Assembly: GCA_015179025.1 (NCBI GenBank)
Contig: WHUX01000012.1
Location: forward strand, 558,001 to 622,000
DNA length: 64,000 nucleotides
DNA from: Terfezia claveryi
Taxonomy: Eukaryota; Ascomycota; Pezizomycetes; Pezizales; Pezizaceae
Direction: 5' to 3'
Position 1 is the first letter of the stretch, and each line of letters starts with the position of its first letter. The translations under genes and the position numbers were made by a program. Of the stretch, positions 30,221 through 40,398 are shown piece after piece. The notes below the pieces were generated by a model. It ran no database searches. It was not told the DNA's origin and worked only from the letters and a program-made list of their open reading frames with translations.

Positions 30221-31323
30221 AAGTGTTGATTTGTATATTAATTATTCTTGGTTGTTGAGTTTGTTTCTTTTTCGTGAGTTTCGTATCTATGTTTTGTTGG
30301 GTTTTTTTTTTCCCCTGTGGCGGTGTTATGCAACTCTTCTTGCTGGCTGTATACACATCTTTGTATTTTTTGATTTTTAAGCTTCAACTAATGCTCTTCT
30401 ATATTGCGTTCTTTTTTCTTTTATTTTTTTGTGTTTGGTTTTTATATAAATTTCGACGCCTGGGCCACCTTTCCGTCCGCGGGCTTTTCGGTACGAAAAA
30501 GGAGGTGGGGGCGGGGGGGAGATTGGATTGTATGGTTTAACTTTGAACCGGAAGCAGATTTTAGTGCTGCAAGCTTAATGAAATATTTGTACCGTTATAT
30601 ATATATCTCTATGAACTTTGAGTTGAGGTGGCAGTGTGAGGGGGGGGGGGGGGGGGGGGGTGATGCGTGGAGGTTGAATGGAGATGGAAAGAAGGTGAGA
30701 TCTTTCTCGTTTCCTAGGGTCCTCTTTTCTTTTTTCTTTTTTTCTTTTACTTTCAGATATATATACTTTCTCCGGCAATGGTATCTTGAAATGAATTGCA
30801 TTATAGAGTTTATAAATTCCTTGTGTGAGCACTGTCAGTACTTCTGCTGTATACAACAATAACTACCCAGATATCAGTATTCCCCCCCCCCCCCACCTCT
30901 CCTCCTCCCCCAAAAAAATGTTTACTTACCCTGAAAAAAAATCATGGAACATATACATATATAAAAATCCGATTTCCCCTCCTACCTGTAGGTATTCTAT
31001 TCGATGGGAGAGAAGAGAAAATTCCGCTTATGGGGTCTGGGACCATACATAGGAAAAGCATCTCCAATCTTCCAAAACTAATGCCAGCAGCGGGGCAACA
31101 GGAAAAAAAAAAAATGCCAGTAGACCAACCTCCTCCAGAAAGATCTGATACCTAGGGAGTGATTTATTCCTCTCCCTCCACCCATGGCCGAGTATATTCT
31201 CCGCCCCACACACACTCACACACATCACAAAATTCCCCTCCCGTTCAGTACCGGTACGATATATAAAAGGTAAAAAGACATCAACAAGACATAAGTACTT
31301 AGGAGTTCAAAATAAACACAAAA

Positions 31324-31363
<40 letters not shown>

Positions 31364-31753
31364 GAACACAAAGATAGTAAAAAACAGTTGACTTTGGTAT
31401 GTAGTAGGAACAGTTTTTCACCCAAAGTTTAAAGCATGAGATAAATTTGGCTACAAAGGAGGTATATGAATTCTTAGGCTTGGGAGGCTGGACAATGTTG
31501 CGTTGAAGGTACGGTAGTGTTGGCACTGAAGGCAATTAAGCGGAACCAAAGCATCGGGACCTTAGACCGATTGGATTTTTTTTTTTTAAAAAAAAAAGAA
31601 GCTTAATCCTGATCTGTCGTATAATTATATGCACACTACAATTCATTGCCGGCTTGGGCCTTATTAATGTCCTCGTGAGCGATCAGTTGTGGCTAAGTCA
31701 TATAATGCCACTATTGTACAAGCTCAAGGATAAAACTCCAGTAAAGATTGACA
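30221..31753. other. Convergent gap with simple repeats
   Basis: About 1.5 kb between the SED5 and ASK1 stops. T-rich just after SED5, a G run of about 18 (30643-30660), a C run near 30882, TATATA stretches and an AAAG microsatellite. No gene recognised. Confidence 0.55.
31322..31362 (+). repeat. (AAAG)n microsatellite
   Basis: About ten copies of GAAA/AAAG followed by GAGAAC. Confidence 0.92.
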
Positions 31754-33593
31754 TTAGAAGATCTCATCGCCCAAATCCATCCCTCTTCCCCTTATGATTG
31801 TGGGGCTTGCTTCCTCAGTAAATATTCGCCTCCCCCTCCCCCTCCCACTCCCACTCCCACTCCCACTCCCACTCCCACTTCCACTACCACCTGCCTCTGG
31901 CCTCCTCCACCCTTTCATCTGTTGTGCACTCGAGCCGTAGTCCCCCATGTCAAGCTCATAGTCTTCGTCCTCATCTCCTTCACCCCCCATACGCGCATTT
32001 GATGCCTCGGTGCTTCCACTCTCATCCGCCCCTGCCGTTCGTAGAATATCTTGGACAAGCCGCTTACTTGCCACACGAGCAGGGGTTGCAAGAATCGTTC
32101 GTTGTGGAAGGCTGAATTGAATTGTCACGGGAGGCGAAAACCCAGGCGAAAGCATAAGGTCATCGTCATCGTCCTCATCGAATCCCACTCCGCTACCAAA
32201 TCCCATCTTCTTTGCAGAGACTGGATGGGGTACTGGAGGTTTCGGACGGCTAGAATTGTGGCGTGATGGGGTCCGTGGATTGTCGCCGATTTGAAACCGA
32301 CGGCTGGAGGCAGTTGTACTAGTGATTGTCGAGGGGACATTAGTGGCACGAGTGGGACGGTGGATAGGTGAATCAAGGAATTGTGTTTGTAATTCGGGTG
32401 GGACAGGTGAGTCTGGTGGTGAGGACAAGAGGTCGTCGTCATCATCAAACGCAACTCCACCGCCGCGGGAATAAGTTTGTGGCTTCACACTTGAAGAGAA
32501 AAGCCCACCTCCATGTCGAGAGGTTACAGAGGGAAGATTGAGATACCGCGATGGGACCGATTTTCCTCTCGGTGTAGCCTGAATGCGGTAGTTTTTGTCT
32601 AGTACTCGGTGTAATAATGGGTCCTGGCGTCCGGTTGTAGGTTCGGTGATGTTGTTTCTAGTCGGGAATGGTTGTCGCGGCGGCGGTCGTCGGGCACCAC
32701 AACGGCGTGGAGTAGATGGGGCATGGAGGCTGGGAGTCTCTAGATGAGCGGGTAGGCCAGGAGGTTCCTCCGGGGAAGTGCCCAAGGAGAATGAATCTTC
32801 TTCCATCTTTTGTTGGGGTCTTTGTGGAGGCGGGGGTCTTCGTGGAGGCGCAGGTCTTCCAGTGCTAGTGAATTCTTTCGTTATTTGCTGGTAGGAGGAG
32901 TCGATATCCACCCACTTTGTAGTCCCCTTCGAGGCCTTGGGTGTAGATTCCTCGAGGTTTAGGGATGCTAGTAGTGAGTCGGTGCTAATGTCTGCTAGTG
33001 CATCACCACTGTCCTCATCATCTTCGATATCATCCTCCTCTTCCTCATCATCACGCCTTCGAGACATTTCTTTTGCGCGGGTGACTGTGGCATCTTCCTC
33101 ATCTTCATAGTATTCTTCTAGTTCGTCTCGTTCCTCCTCTGCTGAATAGTAACCTTCCTGTCGGACGCTACTTTCACCACTCTCCTCATGCCTGAGGGTA
33201 CTTTGCTCGTCTGTAAATGTTGTTGTGGGTTCTTCGTAGTTATTCAAGCAGACATTCGCTGACGCCTCGAAGAATTGCTTCCAAAACTTGCAATTCAACT
33301 ATAAGCTTGTGACAAGATGGAGGATAGCTAGGCCCAATACCTTTGAGCCCTCCCACACCGTTTTGGACTCGTTTCCAAAGCGCTCAACCACTGGAATGAT
33401 AGACGAAGTGACTATTCGATGTGCCTTGTTGAAGTTGTGATCGATTTCTTGCAGAGTAAGGGTAATCTGGAGCCACGGAATCTGCGTTAACAAATGGCCG
33501 TTCCCTGGGGCACTATGGGTGAAGGACCTGCTGTTCTATCTTCTCCAACTCTTCCGGCAGCGTGAGCGCTTTCTTCGGCCTTTGGGCTAGCAT
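31754..33593 (-). CDS. ASK1: DASH/Dam1 complex subunit ASK1
   Basis: Three exons: 33593-33528, 33466-33341 and 33286-31754; introns of 61 and 54 bases, all joins phase 0; 574 residues. ASK1 is part of the DASH ring that couples kinetochores to microtubules in fungi. The spliced N-terminus, ALTLPEELEKIEQQ then ITLTLQEIDHNFNKAHRIV and GSK-FWKQFFEASANV, is the family's conserved part; none of the three exons shows it alone. The start MLAQRPKK is chosen because family N-termini are short; an in-frame ATG at 33701 is an alternative. The long C-terminal region is disordered and acidic or Pro-rich, has many Ser/Thr-Pro sites (possible CDK sites), a conserved-looking LVQDILRTAG, and a (Gly-Ser)n tract encoded by TCCCAC repeats at 31825-31880. 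It is larger than the yeast protein (292). Confidence 0.92.
31825..31880 (-). repeat. Coding microsatellite (Gly-Ser/Gly-Arg)n in ASK1
   Basis: Tandem six-base units (CCTCCC then CTCCCA on the + strand) encode alternating Gly-Ser and Gly-Arg near the ASK1 C-terminus. Confidence 0.85.
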
Positions 33594-34009
33594 CGTGAGG
33601 CTCCGTCTCAGATCTGGGTGATTCTGTAGTTGGCAGGTTGGTTTCTCCCCGCGCCTTGCCAAGGATGGGCACATAGTGGAATGGATCGCTGGCCTTGGCA
33701 TGAGTAGAGCTAGTGTGAGTTCTCACGATCTCATCTCTTTATACAGAGTACTTACTGACATACATCGAAACTCCATCATTTCATTCCAAATCACCTGATA
33801 GGCACCTGGCAGCAATAGTGAGCTATCAATTATGCGGTGCCCCTGTTCATCAAAAGGCTCACTACTCCGTACTTTTGCATCTTACCCCTACACTAAACTA
33901 ATGAGGCTTGGGCAACGTACTGTAAGAACTTGACTCTTTGCGAAAGAGTATCTACATAATTATGCCATGTGATAATAAGCTTTGGAACTACGGATATACA
34001 GCCTTGTGA

Positions 34010-34207
34010 TATAATTCAAGCTTGGTCAAGCTCCTTCTTGAAGAAAGTGCAAGTGTTGATGCCATGAATTTGAAGCATGTGGTGACGCCGCTGGATAAGC
34101 AGACTGCATATGCACACTACGGAGTACATATGCATCAATTCCGGGAGATGTCGCACATTGGCCGTCAGGAACTCCAACAACTTCCAAGTGGCCCCCAAGC
34201 CATCTAA
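34010..34207 (+). pseudogene. Possible ankyrin-repeat fragment
   Basis: An open stretch reads SLVKLLLEESASVDAMN, then TPLDKQTAYAHYG. The first half fits the second helix and loop of an ankyrin repeat. It has no start or neighbouring repeats and stops at 34207. Treated as a relic; evidence is thin. A second ankyrin-like fragment lies at 51706-51981. Confidence 0.3.
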
Positions 34208-34629
34208 TGGAAAAGCTTTCCCACGGATTGTGCGGAGTTCAATGAGATCGCCCGCACGGAGGTCATCAATTATTTGCAGCTAGAACCCTAGCATGGCAAC
34301 AAGCTGGATATATGTGGAAATCTCAGCTTAATGGAGACCCAGATCATTCAGCAACCTTACCTTATGGCTCCCCGGTGCAAAAGGGTGTCTAAAGAACCAA
34401 CCCTAGTGTTCAATCATGCTTCTGGTAATTATTGCACAGATGGAGTGTTTATATTCTAATTGTGCAGCAGTTCTTATGCGATAGTTGAATGGCGACCTTG
34501 TTCAAATTCCCACCCATTTCCGGCGTAATTAAAAAATGTAAGAACCCTTTCATGATATACTCCAAATTAAGAAGATCATCCATAACCCGTTTAAGACGGG
34601 ACAGTTGAAAATATTATTTAAACCCTAGA

Positions 34630-35526
34630 CTACTTCTTACCGTCGTCATACGCTGGCAGCTCCGACGGCGGGGGGAGGGTATCCGGTCCGAATGACATCG
34701 GCAAAAGCTTATTATTTGAATGAACAATGGTAAGCAATCGATATGATAAATGAAAAAAAAAAAAAAAAAAAAAAAAGCAACGTACCTCCTCCAATGTCTT
34801 CACAATATAATCTCCGTTTTTATCATACATGAAGATTGGTACGTCTAAGGAGCAAAACTCCCTTATGCTGTCTCAAACCCCTCAAAATTCAATGATTAGC
34901 TTCTTTCCAGAAATTGCAAGGGGTGTCAGTCAATTGCTACTCACGCCTGTCGACACATCCCGCATGGAGAAGCTAGATGCCATCTCACATTAGTCCATTG
35001 AGCCCCTATAGGGACACTATATCTTACCCGGCGACGAAACGTCAGTGGCAACAGCAAGAGCCCTGAATTTCCTCTTCCTCTCGCTCTGCGGGCAAAACAT
35101 TAACTTAAATACCGGATACCCCCCGCGACATCCATCTTTTGCTGATTAAGCACGGTACTTACAATCGCCTTCACTATAACAGTTCTCTCCGCGCAAGTTG
35201 AAACAGGGTAACTGGCGTTCTCGACGTTTCCCCCCGTGATCCATGATCCATCCTCACATAGGATGGCTGCACCAACATGGAAATTGGAGTAAGGGCCTAT
35301 GCAATCACATGAGTATCGGCTTTTAATTCTAGTTAAGGATCAGAAGGAAGATAGGTTTTTTTAGATTCACTTTATTTGTTGAGGGAAGGATAAAAGGGAA
35401 AGAAATTATGCTTTGTATAAGGAACGATCATGAGAACGTACAGTATGCGAGACTCTTCGCAGCGACAACTCGGGACTTGAGCTCTCTGAGCTCTGCTTGC
35501 GTTAGACCGTGAACTAGATCACTCAT
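34630..35526 (-). CDS. CDD1: Cytidine deaminase
   Basis: Six exons: 35526-35442, 35296-35163, 35085-35028, 34972-34945, 34867-34786 and 34707-34630; 154 residues. It deaminates cytidine and deoxycytidine to uridine forms in pyrimidine salvage. It starts MSDLVHGLTQAELRELK; exon joins restore AYCPYSNFHVGAAIL, VKAI-SERKRKF and SSPASPCGMCRQAIREFC. Zinc ligands are Cys63 in STCAERT and Cys96/Cys99 in SPCGMCRQ; catalytic Glu is 65. The substrate loop GNVENASYPVS is intact. It ends LLPMSFGPDTLPPP then a short tail. Exon 4 is only 28 bases yet carries the PCGMCRQ zinc motif. Intron 5 contains a run of about 24 T on the sense strand. Length matches tetrameric cytidine deaminases (about 130-150), so all six exons are needed. 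Confidence 0.93.
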
Positions 35527-35910
35527 GATTATAGATTATAGATAGACCGGAATGGAAATGTAATAATAGATATGTGAGTGGGTAGATATAAGTTAGGTTA
35601 TAGTTTCTTTAGGTTCACGTTGTCAGGATGAAACCTCGGCGGGGAACAAAATCGCAGTGAAGCTTTACTGAATACAGTGCAGTCGTCTTGAGAATTAATT
35701 TATAAGCAAAACTATCTTACCATTAATTCCCCTAACCCTAACGTGAATGGTAAACTAAACCTATCTTAGTAGTCGTCGCCCTATTTGGTTGCTATAGACC
35801 AATTAGAACGTTATGAGTTTTGACTTGCAAACTCATACTTTGGAGCTAGGTACCTACCCTTGACTAGATGATGCTAAAACAAGTCGTAATTCCTAGAAAG
35901 TAACAATATA

Positions 35911-35934
35911 CACTCAAACACTGCTATACCGGAC
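35911..35934 (+). repeat. Left terminal inverted repeat
   Basis: Begins CACTCAAAC and contains GCTATACCGGAC; paired with 37554-37577. Confidence 0.85.
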
Positions 35935-36839
35935 CTCGCTATAGCGGATCCCTTGGTATACCGGACGGCTCAAGCCAAAATTTGCCAGTTCTAGCAATTT
36001 AGGTGAGGCATCTGCTTTGCTATACCGGATACTGAGAAAGAGATTACAGGGATTGTTACAGGGATTATCCCAGGTCAATGTAATTGCTATAACGGAATAG
36101 CAATAGAAAAGAGTACAAAATAGCGCAGCCATAAAACAGCTACAGTACAAAACAGTAGAACATAATCCACGCTTATAGAAGTTGAGATGAAGATCCAACT
36201 GGTGAAAACCAATCAGTAATAGAGTGCTGAACATGAGACTCAAGCATATTACGAGTAAGAGATTGCTCAACATGACGTATGTAGTTGATGGCTAACATGA
36301 AAGATATTGAGATCATCCACTAGGAAAGTTCTGAAATGATAATAGCTTCCAAATGCTGAATAAGCTCAATAAGATAAGAGAGTACTTGAGCAGTTGTGAT
36401 TGAAGGTATAGCAGGTAGTGAGTGCATGAAGGTCCTCAACCCTTTCCTCTTGTTTGGTAGTATTGAGAAATCCAATATATATTGACAGAATTTTATATAA
36501 GCAGACAACAGTTACGTAGATATAGGTAAACAATCTCTGGAAGCACTCAAGTTCTATCCATTTAACCCACTACACTTTAGGCAAGTATGACGAGCTACCC
36601 AGATAGATCGTCGAGTAGTAAGTAGTCCCTCATAATACTGCCCTCAGCTCATTGAAGGACTCAATTACTGCTGTTTAGTGCCCCGCTCTATGATTAGTAC
36701 CATAACAAACCTTAAATATTTTCCCAAAGTAGTAGTACTTATAGTGTCAAGCATTAAATTCAAATTTCCTTCAAGACTACTCATGATCTCCCCATTTCTA
36801 TCACCAGCTACAAATATCCACTACACTCCAACTATATGT

Positions 36840-37115
36840 TTACTTCAATTCTTCAATAAACCTTATAGTCTCACCTAAATCTTCCAAAATAAACTCCAAA
36901 GCCTTAATCATATCTGCACTATCTCTATCTTGTTTTGAGAGATCTTTGAGCACACTTAGCTCCTGCTCTCCGCATTTCTGGATATCAGTTAGTTTCTCCA
37001 TTAGCGTCATAAGCGTGACAGTTTTATCTCTTTGTTTGTACTTGAAGACTACGTTTTGAAGTTCTTCAAAACGGTATATAATGGATAAGTTGGGATCCTG
37101 ATTTTCAGATGACAT
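36840..37115 (-). CDS. 91-residue coiled-coil-like protein inside the DNA transposon
   Basis: ATG to stop, intact, 91 residues, starting MSSENQDPNLSIIYRFEEL and ending GETIRFIEELK. It is rich in Lys/Glu/Asp/Leu with heptad-like spacing (TLMTLMEKLTDIQKC, LSVLKDLSKQDRDSAD), so it is probably helical. I do not recognise a family; it has no helix-turn-helix or DDE motif of a pogo-type transposase. An intact frame in an otherwise ORF-poor, AT-rich element suggests either recent insertion or selection. It could be a captured host fragment, an accessory protein or chance. Confidence 0.4.
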   Translation of the reverse strand: MSSENQDPNLSIIYRFEELQNVVFKYKQRDKTVTLMTLMEKLTDIQKCGEQELSVLKDLSKQDRDSADMIKALEFILEDLGETIRFIEELK

Positions 37116-37553
37116 AATTTGTTGCTTGCAGTGGTGCTTGTAGTGGATCTAGTTTCAATGGATATAGTGTTTTGGGAGGCTGGAAGCAGGATAACTAGAA
37201 GGGTGATGCTTTAGGCATGTTATATATATTCAGATGTTGAGGGTCATACAACCTACACAGGAGTCATAGGTCAAACACCTCTCGAACTGTTTTTAAGACT
37301 TCAAGGCCACACAAAATACTATCAGGAAATAATAATAAAAGAACGATTCCAGGCCCCAAAAAAACTTTCAACAAACTAGCTAATAATATATCGACCACCG
37401 AAATGGCACAGGTTTGACTTCTGGGGTATGATGGTACTGACATGTGTACATGCGCACCTCGTATGATGAGTAACTTCACATGTCCAAGTGCCTAGAACGG
37501 CACCCACGCTATTTACTATACCGGATATTACAGATTGCAGCAGATTTTTGCAA

Positions 37554-37577
37554 GTCCGGTATAGCAAGGTTTGAGTG
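37554..37577 (-). repeat. Right terminal inverted repeat
   Basis: Ends GTCCGGTATAGCAAGGTTTGAGTG on the + strand across its 24 bases, i.e. complement of the left end with two mismatches; followed by TA. Confidence 0.85.
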
Positions 37578-38380
37578 TATAATGCAACCAAATACATCCA
37601 AATAATAGTAGTTCCTAATCGACTATACAGATCAGTGGACCCTTCAGAATATATCACATACCCAAAGTTTTGTCACGCAGCTGCTTTTGTATATATGTAT
37701 GTATGTATATTTCTCCCCTAGAATTGGGTAAATGGGAAAGGGAGTTTAGATTTAGGAAGCGGTCAACCTCCTAAGGACTAGAGAGAGAGAGGGGGAGAGA
37801 GAGAGGGAAGCACAATCGAACTAACCTACACATACACACACACATACACACTTCCAACTCAATTTCCGTCCATTCAAATCAAAAATCGTAAAGGCCAGCT
37901 TCAGCTGGAAGTTATTAAAGAAGAAAAACGTAGGTTAGCTAGCGGTTTTTTTTTTTTGGGGCGCAGCTAAGTATGATAATATGCGGTCATACCTGTTCCC
38001 CGCCGGGGGGGAGGTGGTTTTTGTAGATAGATTGGCAGGCGAGGAGGTTGATGAGATGAAACTCTTAATCTGAATCAGAATGAAGTAACAAAGTGCTTAG
38101 TAGAAGCATTTATGTAGGAAACGATAGGTACCGGTACCTCTGAAGCAATTGTTTATGCGGAGGATCATATAGGTATGCCTGCATACATGTGTATATACAT
38201 GTATATTCTCCAAGTAGGAATGGGGAAAAGACGTGCGTTTTCGCATTACAACATCTATATAAAATAATCACCCGAAAAAAAAAGAAAAAAAAGCTATGCA
38301 CAGAAAAAACAGGGGAATATGCAGAATCTAGGTATAAATACGTCGCAATGGAAAAGCCAACTCCATAATCTACCCCATCA
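37578..38380. other. Gap with microsatellites
   Basis: TATGTATGTA near 37690, (GA)n at 37781-37808, CACATACACA repeats at 37828-37850 and a T run at 37947-37956. No gene recognised. Confidence 0.6.
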
Positions 38381-39798
38381 TTATCCCTTCCTTGACCTTG
38401 CAGCCTCCTTCTTTTTCAAGTTCTCCGATCCACTCGCAGTAGTCCCAGATTTGGCCGCCTCCACCTCCTCAATAATCTCCTCAATCCTCTTCCCCGTACC
38501 AGCAATCCCCACTCCTACCGCCACCCCTTTCCCCTTCCCCTTATCCCCATCCTGCGTATTATTCTTCCCATTCTTCGCCTCCATCTCTTCCTCCATCTTC
38601 CTCCTCTTCCTCTCCACAGCCCCCTTCTTCTCCAACTCTACAATCTCTTTCTCCGTCGCCTCCCATAGCGTTTTAGCAAGCTCAGCATCATACACCTCAT
38701 CCCTCCTCACCTCCACCCTCCTACACTCCCTATAAAACACCCCCCCTTCCCCCTCTGCCCCCTCGGGACTCATCGCCGCATACAAAAAGGACTCTCCCGC
38801 CTGCTCGGGCGACTTGAGCACTAGCCACCAAAGTGGGTATGTAAGGAAGTAGACCATCAGCCCCCACAGCGAGCCGAGGGTGAGAAAGGACCGGGTGCTA
38901 GGTGTGCGGGCGAAGCCAGGGTCGACTATGAAGGTGCGTGCGTTGACGAGCTCTTTGTCCTTTCGGATGTAGGTGCGGTTCTGGGCGTTGAAGGCGAGGA
39001 GAAAGGACATGAGTGCGAGTTTTGCCGCGCCGGTAGCCTGCCAGGGTTTACTCGGAAACCCACAGCGGGAGATGAATGCGGGGTCGGGGATGTGCTGTGC
39101 CAGCGGGGGAGAGAGCATATAGCTCCCGCACGTGGCGGCGATAACCCTCACGTCCCTATCCGGGGGCTGGTTCCGTATGGCAGGAGCGAGGAGGGTTAGT
39201 AAGTGGAAGTTGGCGAGGTAGTTGATTCCCCAAACTTTATCAGCGCCGTCGTGTGTGAATTGTTGGGGGGAGAATGGTGGTGGGGAGTGGGATGCGCAGA
39301 GGAGGATTAGGTCGAGCCGGCGGGGAGGGGCGTTGTCAATCCATTTTGTGGCAAAGAGGCGGACGGAGTGCAGGCTCGATAGGTCACATTGTTCGGCGTA
39401 GATGAGCTGGTTGTTTGTATGTTCGCGCAGGAAGTTGATGCGGTCGATGAGGAAGGGGTCGGAAATATCCTTCACTAGCAGGATGATTTGGGCGCCGCGG
39501 GTGGCCAGGGAGTAGACGAGGGACTCGCCGATGCCGGAGGTGCCACCCTGTGTGTGTGTGTGTGATGTAAGAATCTGGAGCGGGATGGGGGGGAATGAAG
39601 GGAAGCTGAGGGGGAGCCTACAGTAACCATGACGACTTTTGAATTCATGATCCGCTCGTGCGAGTTTCTCGCCCCGGAGAAATACCAGCGGAGGATGTAC
39701 AGGGCCGCTGCGTAAGGCGCGATTGTGAGGGCGGAGGCAGCCCAGGGGACAGAGTGCAGCCCGCTATAGAAGATCTCGGCCATGACGGGGACGGGCAT
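38381..39798 (-). CDS. Membrane-anchored short-chain dehydrogenase-like protein (PBR1-like)
   Basis: Two exons: 39798-39622 and 39547-38381, with a 74-base intron whose acceptor follows an (AC)n tract; 447 residues. A hydrophobic N-terminal segment near residues 17-36 (WAASALTIAPYAAALYIL) probably anchors it. The splice join creates the Rossmann motif VVMVT-GGTSGIGES. Next are QIILLVKDIS, the CDLSSLHSVR acidic turn and KVWGINYLANFHLL. The usual catalytic YxxxK is not preserved: the aligned segment reads KPWQATGAAKLALMSF, with Thr231 where Tyr is expected and Lys235 retained. A second hydrophobic stretch, GLMVYFLTYPLWWLVL, is present. The C-terminus is Lys/Glu-rich. The architecture resembles yeast Pbr1 (YNL181W) and related fungal SDRs of unknown substrate. 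Either ATG (39798 or 39783) is possible. Confidence 0.8.
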
Positions 39799-40398
39799 GG
39801 TGGGCGTGTTGGCTGTATATTTTGCTTGTGGTGTCGGGCGGATAGATGGGGATGCGGCTGTCTCGACTCTGCGCCCTCGCGTGGTTTATGTAATATGTAC
39901 AGAGCATTCGGCGTGTGTGCATATGTACATATGCAGACATATGCAGCACATACTGTTCAGAACTCGAATGGGTACGGAGTACGGAGTATGCAGTACCTAG
40001 TACATAACTGTACATACTTACTTCTTACAGTGCATTGTACAGGTACTCCATGCTTTCCTTCTCCATACATCCGCATGCACAAATGCACTCTCCCTGCATG
40101 CATCCGCATCCACATCCGCATATTTTTCGTACAGTACATACGGATATTTACCATACTGTATGTACAATGTATCTTCAGCTGAACTTCCCTGCGTCGATCC
40201 ACGGGAATAGTCTCCCACGGGAACTTCTGATTTAACCCCGACCACCTCGCTTACTGTACTTGCAACCAAGCCAATCTTAAAGCCACAATTAAATCTGGGC
40301 ACTAGCAAGTCACGGGTTACCCCGCCAGGAACGTGGCTAAGCAGAACCTCCCCCTCCTTCTCCCGCCCCCCCTGCCCTACCCCCACAACCCCTTCACC
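39799..40398. promoter_or_regulatory. Divergent promoter region, SDR gene / TRP4
   Basis: 600 bases between divergent starts. It holds TACGGAGTACGGAGTA at 39973-39988, several GTACAT/ATGTAC units (39923-39935, 40007-40017) and CATGCATCCGCAT repeats near 40066-40120. The TRP4 ATG is in a good context (TTCACCATGGCG). Confidence 0.45.

Larger units (their letters stand above)
35911..37577. mobile_element. TA-flanked pogo/Tc1-mariner-like DNA transposon, non-autonomous
   Basis: Terminal inverted repeats CACTCAAACACTGCTATACC... (left) and CACTCAAACCTTGCTATACC... (right, complement) agree at 22 of the first 24 positions. Each end is flanked by TA (35909-35910 and 37578-37579), the usual target duplication of Tc1/mariner-superfamily elements. 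Length 1667 bases. Related CTATACCGGA-like motifs recur inside both ends (35924, 35939, 35955, 36017, 36090 on the left; 37517 and 37552 on the right), suggesting transposase-binding sites. No transposase (DDE/D domain) was found. It carries one intact 91-codon ORF. Confidence 0.8.

Noticed and set aside
40333..40398. Upstream extension of TRP4
   Set aside because: The frame is open but has only GTG; the ATG at 40399 has a strong context.
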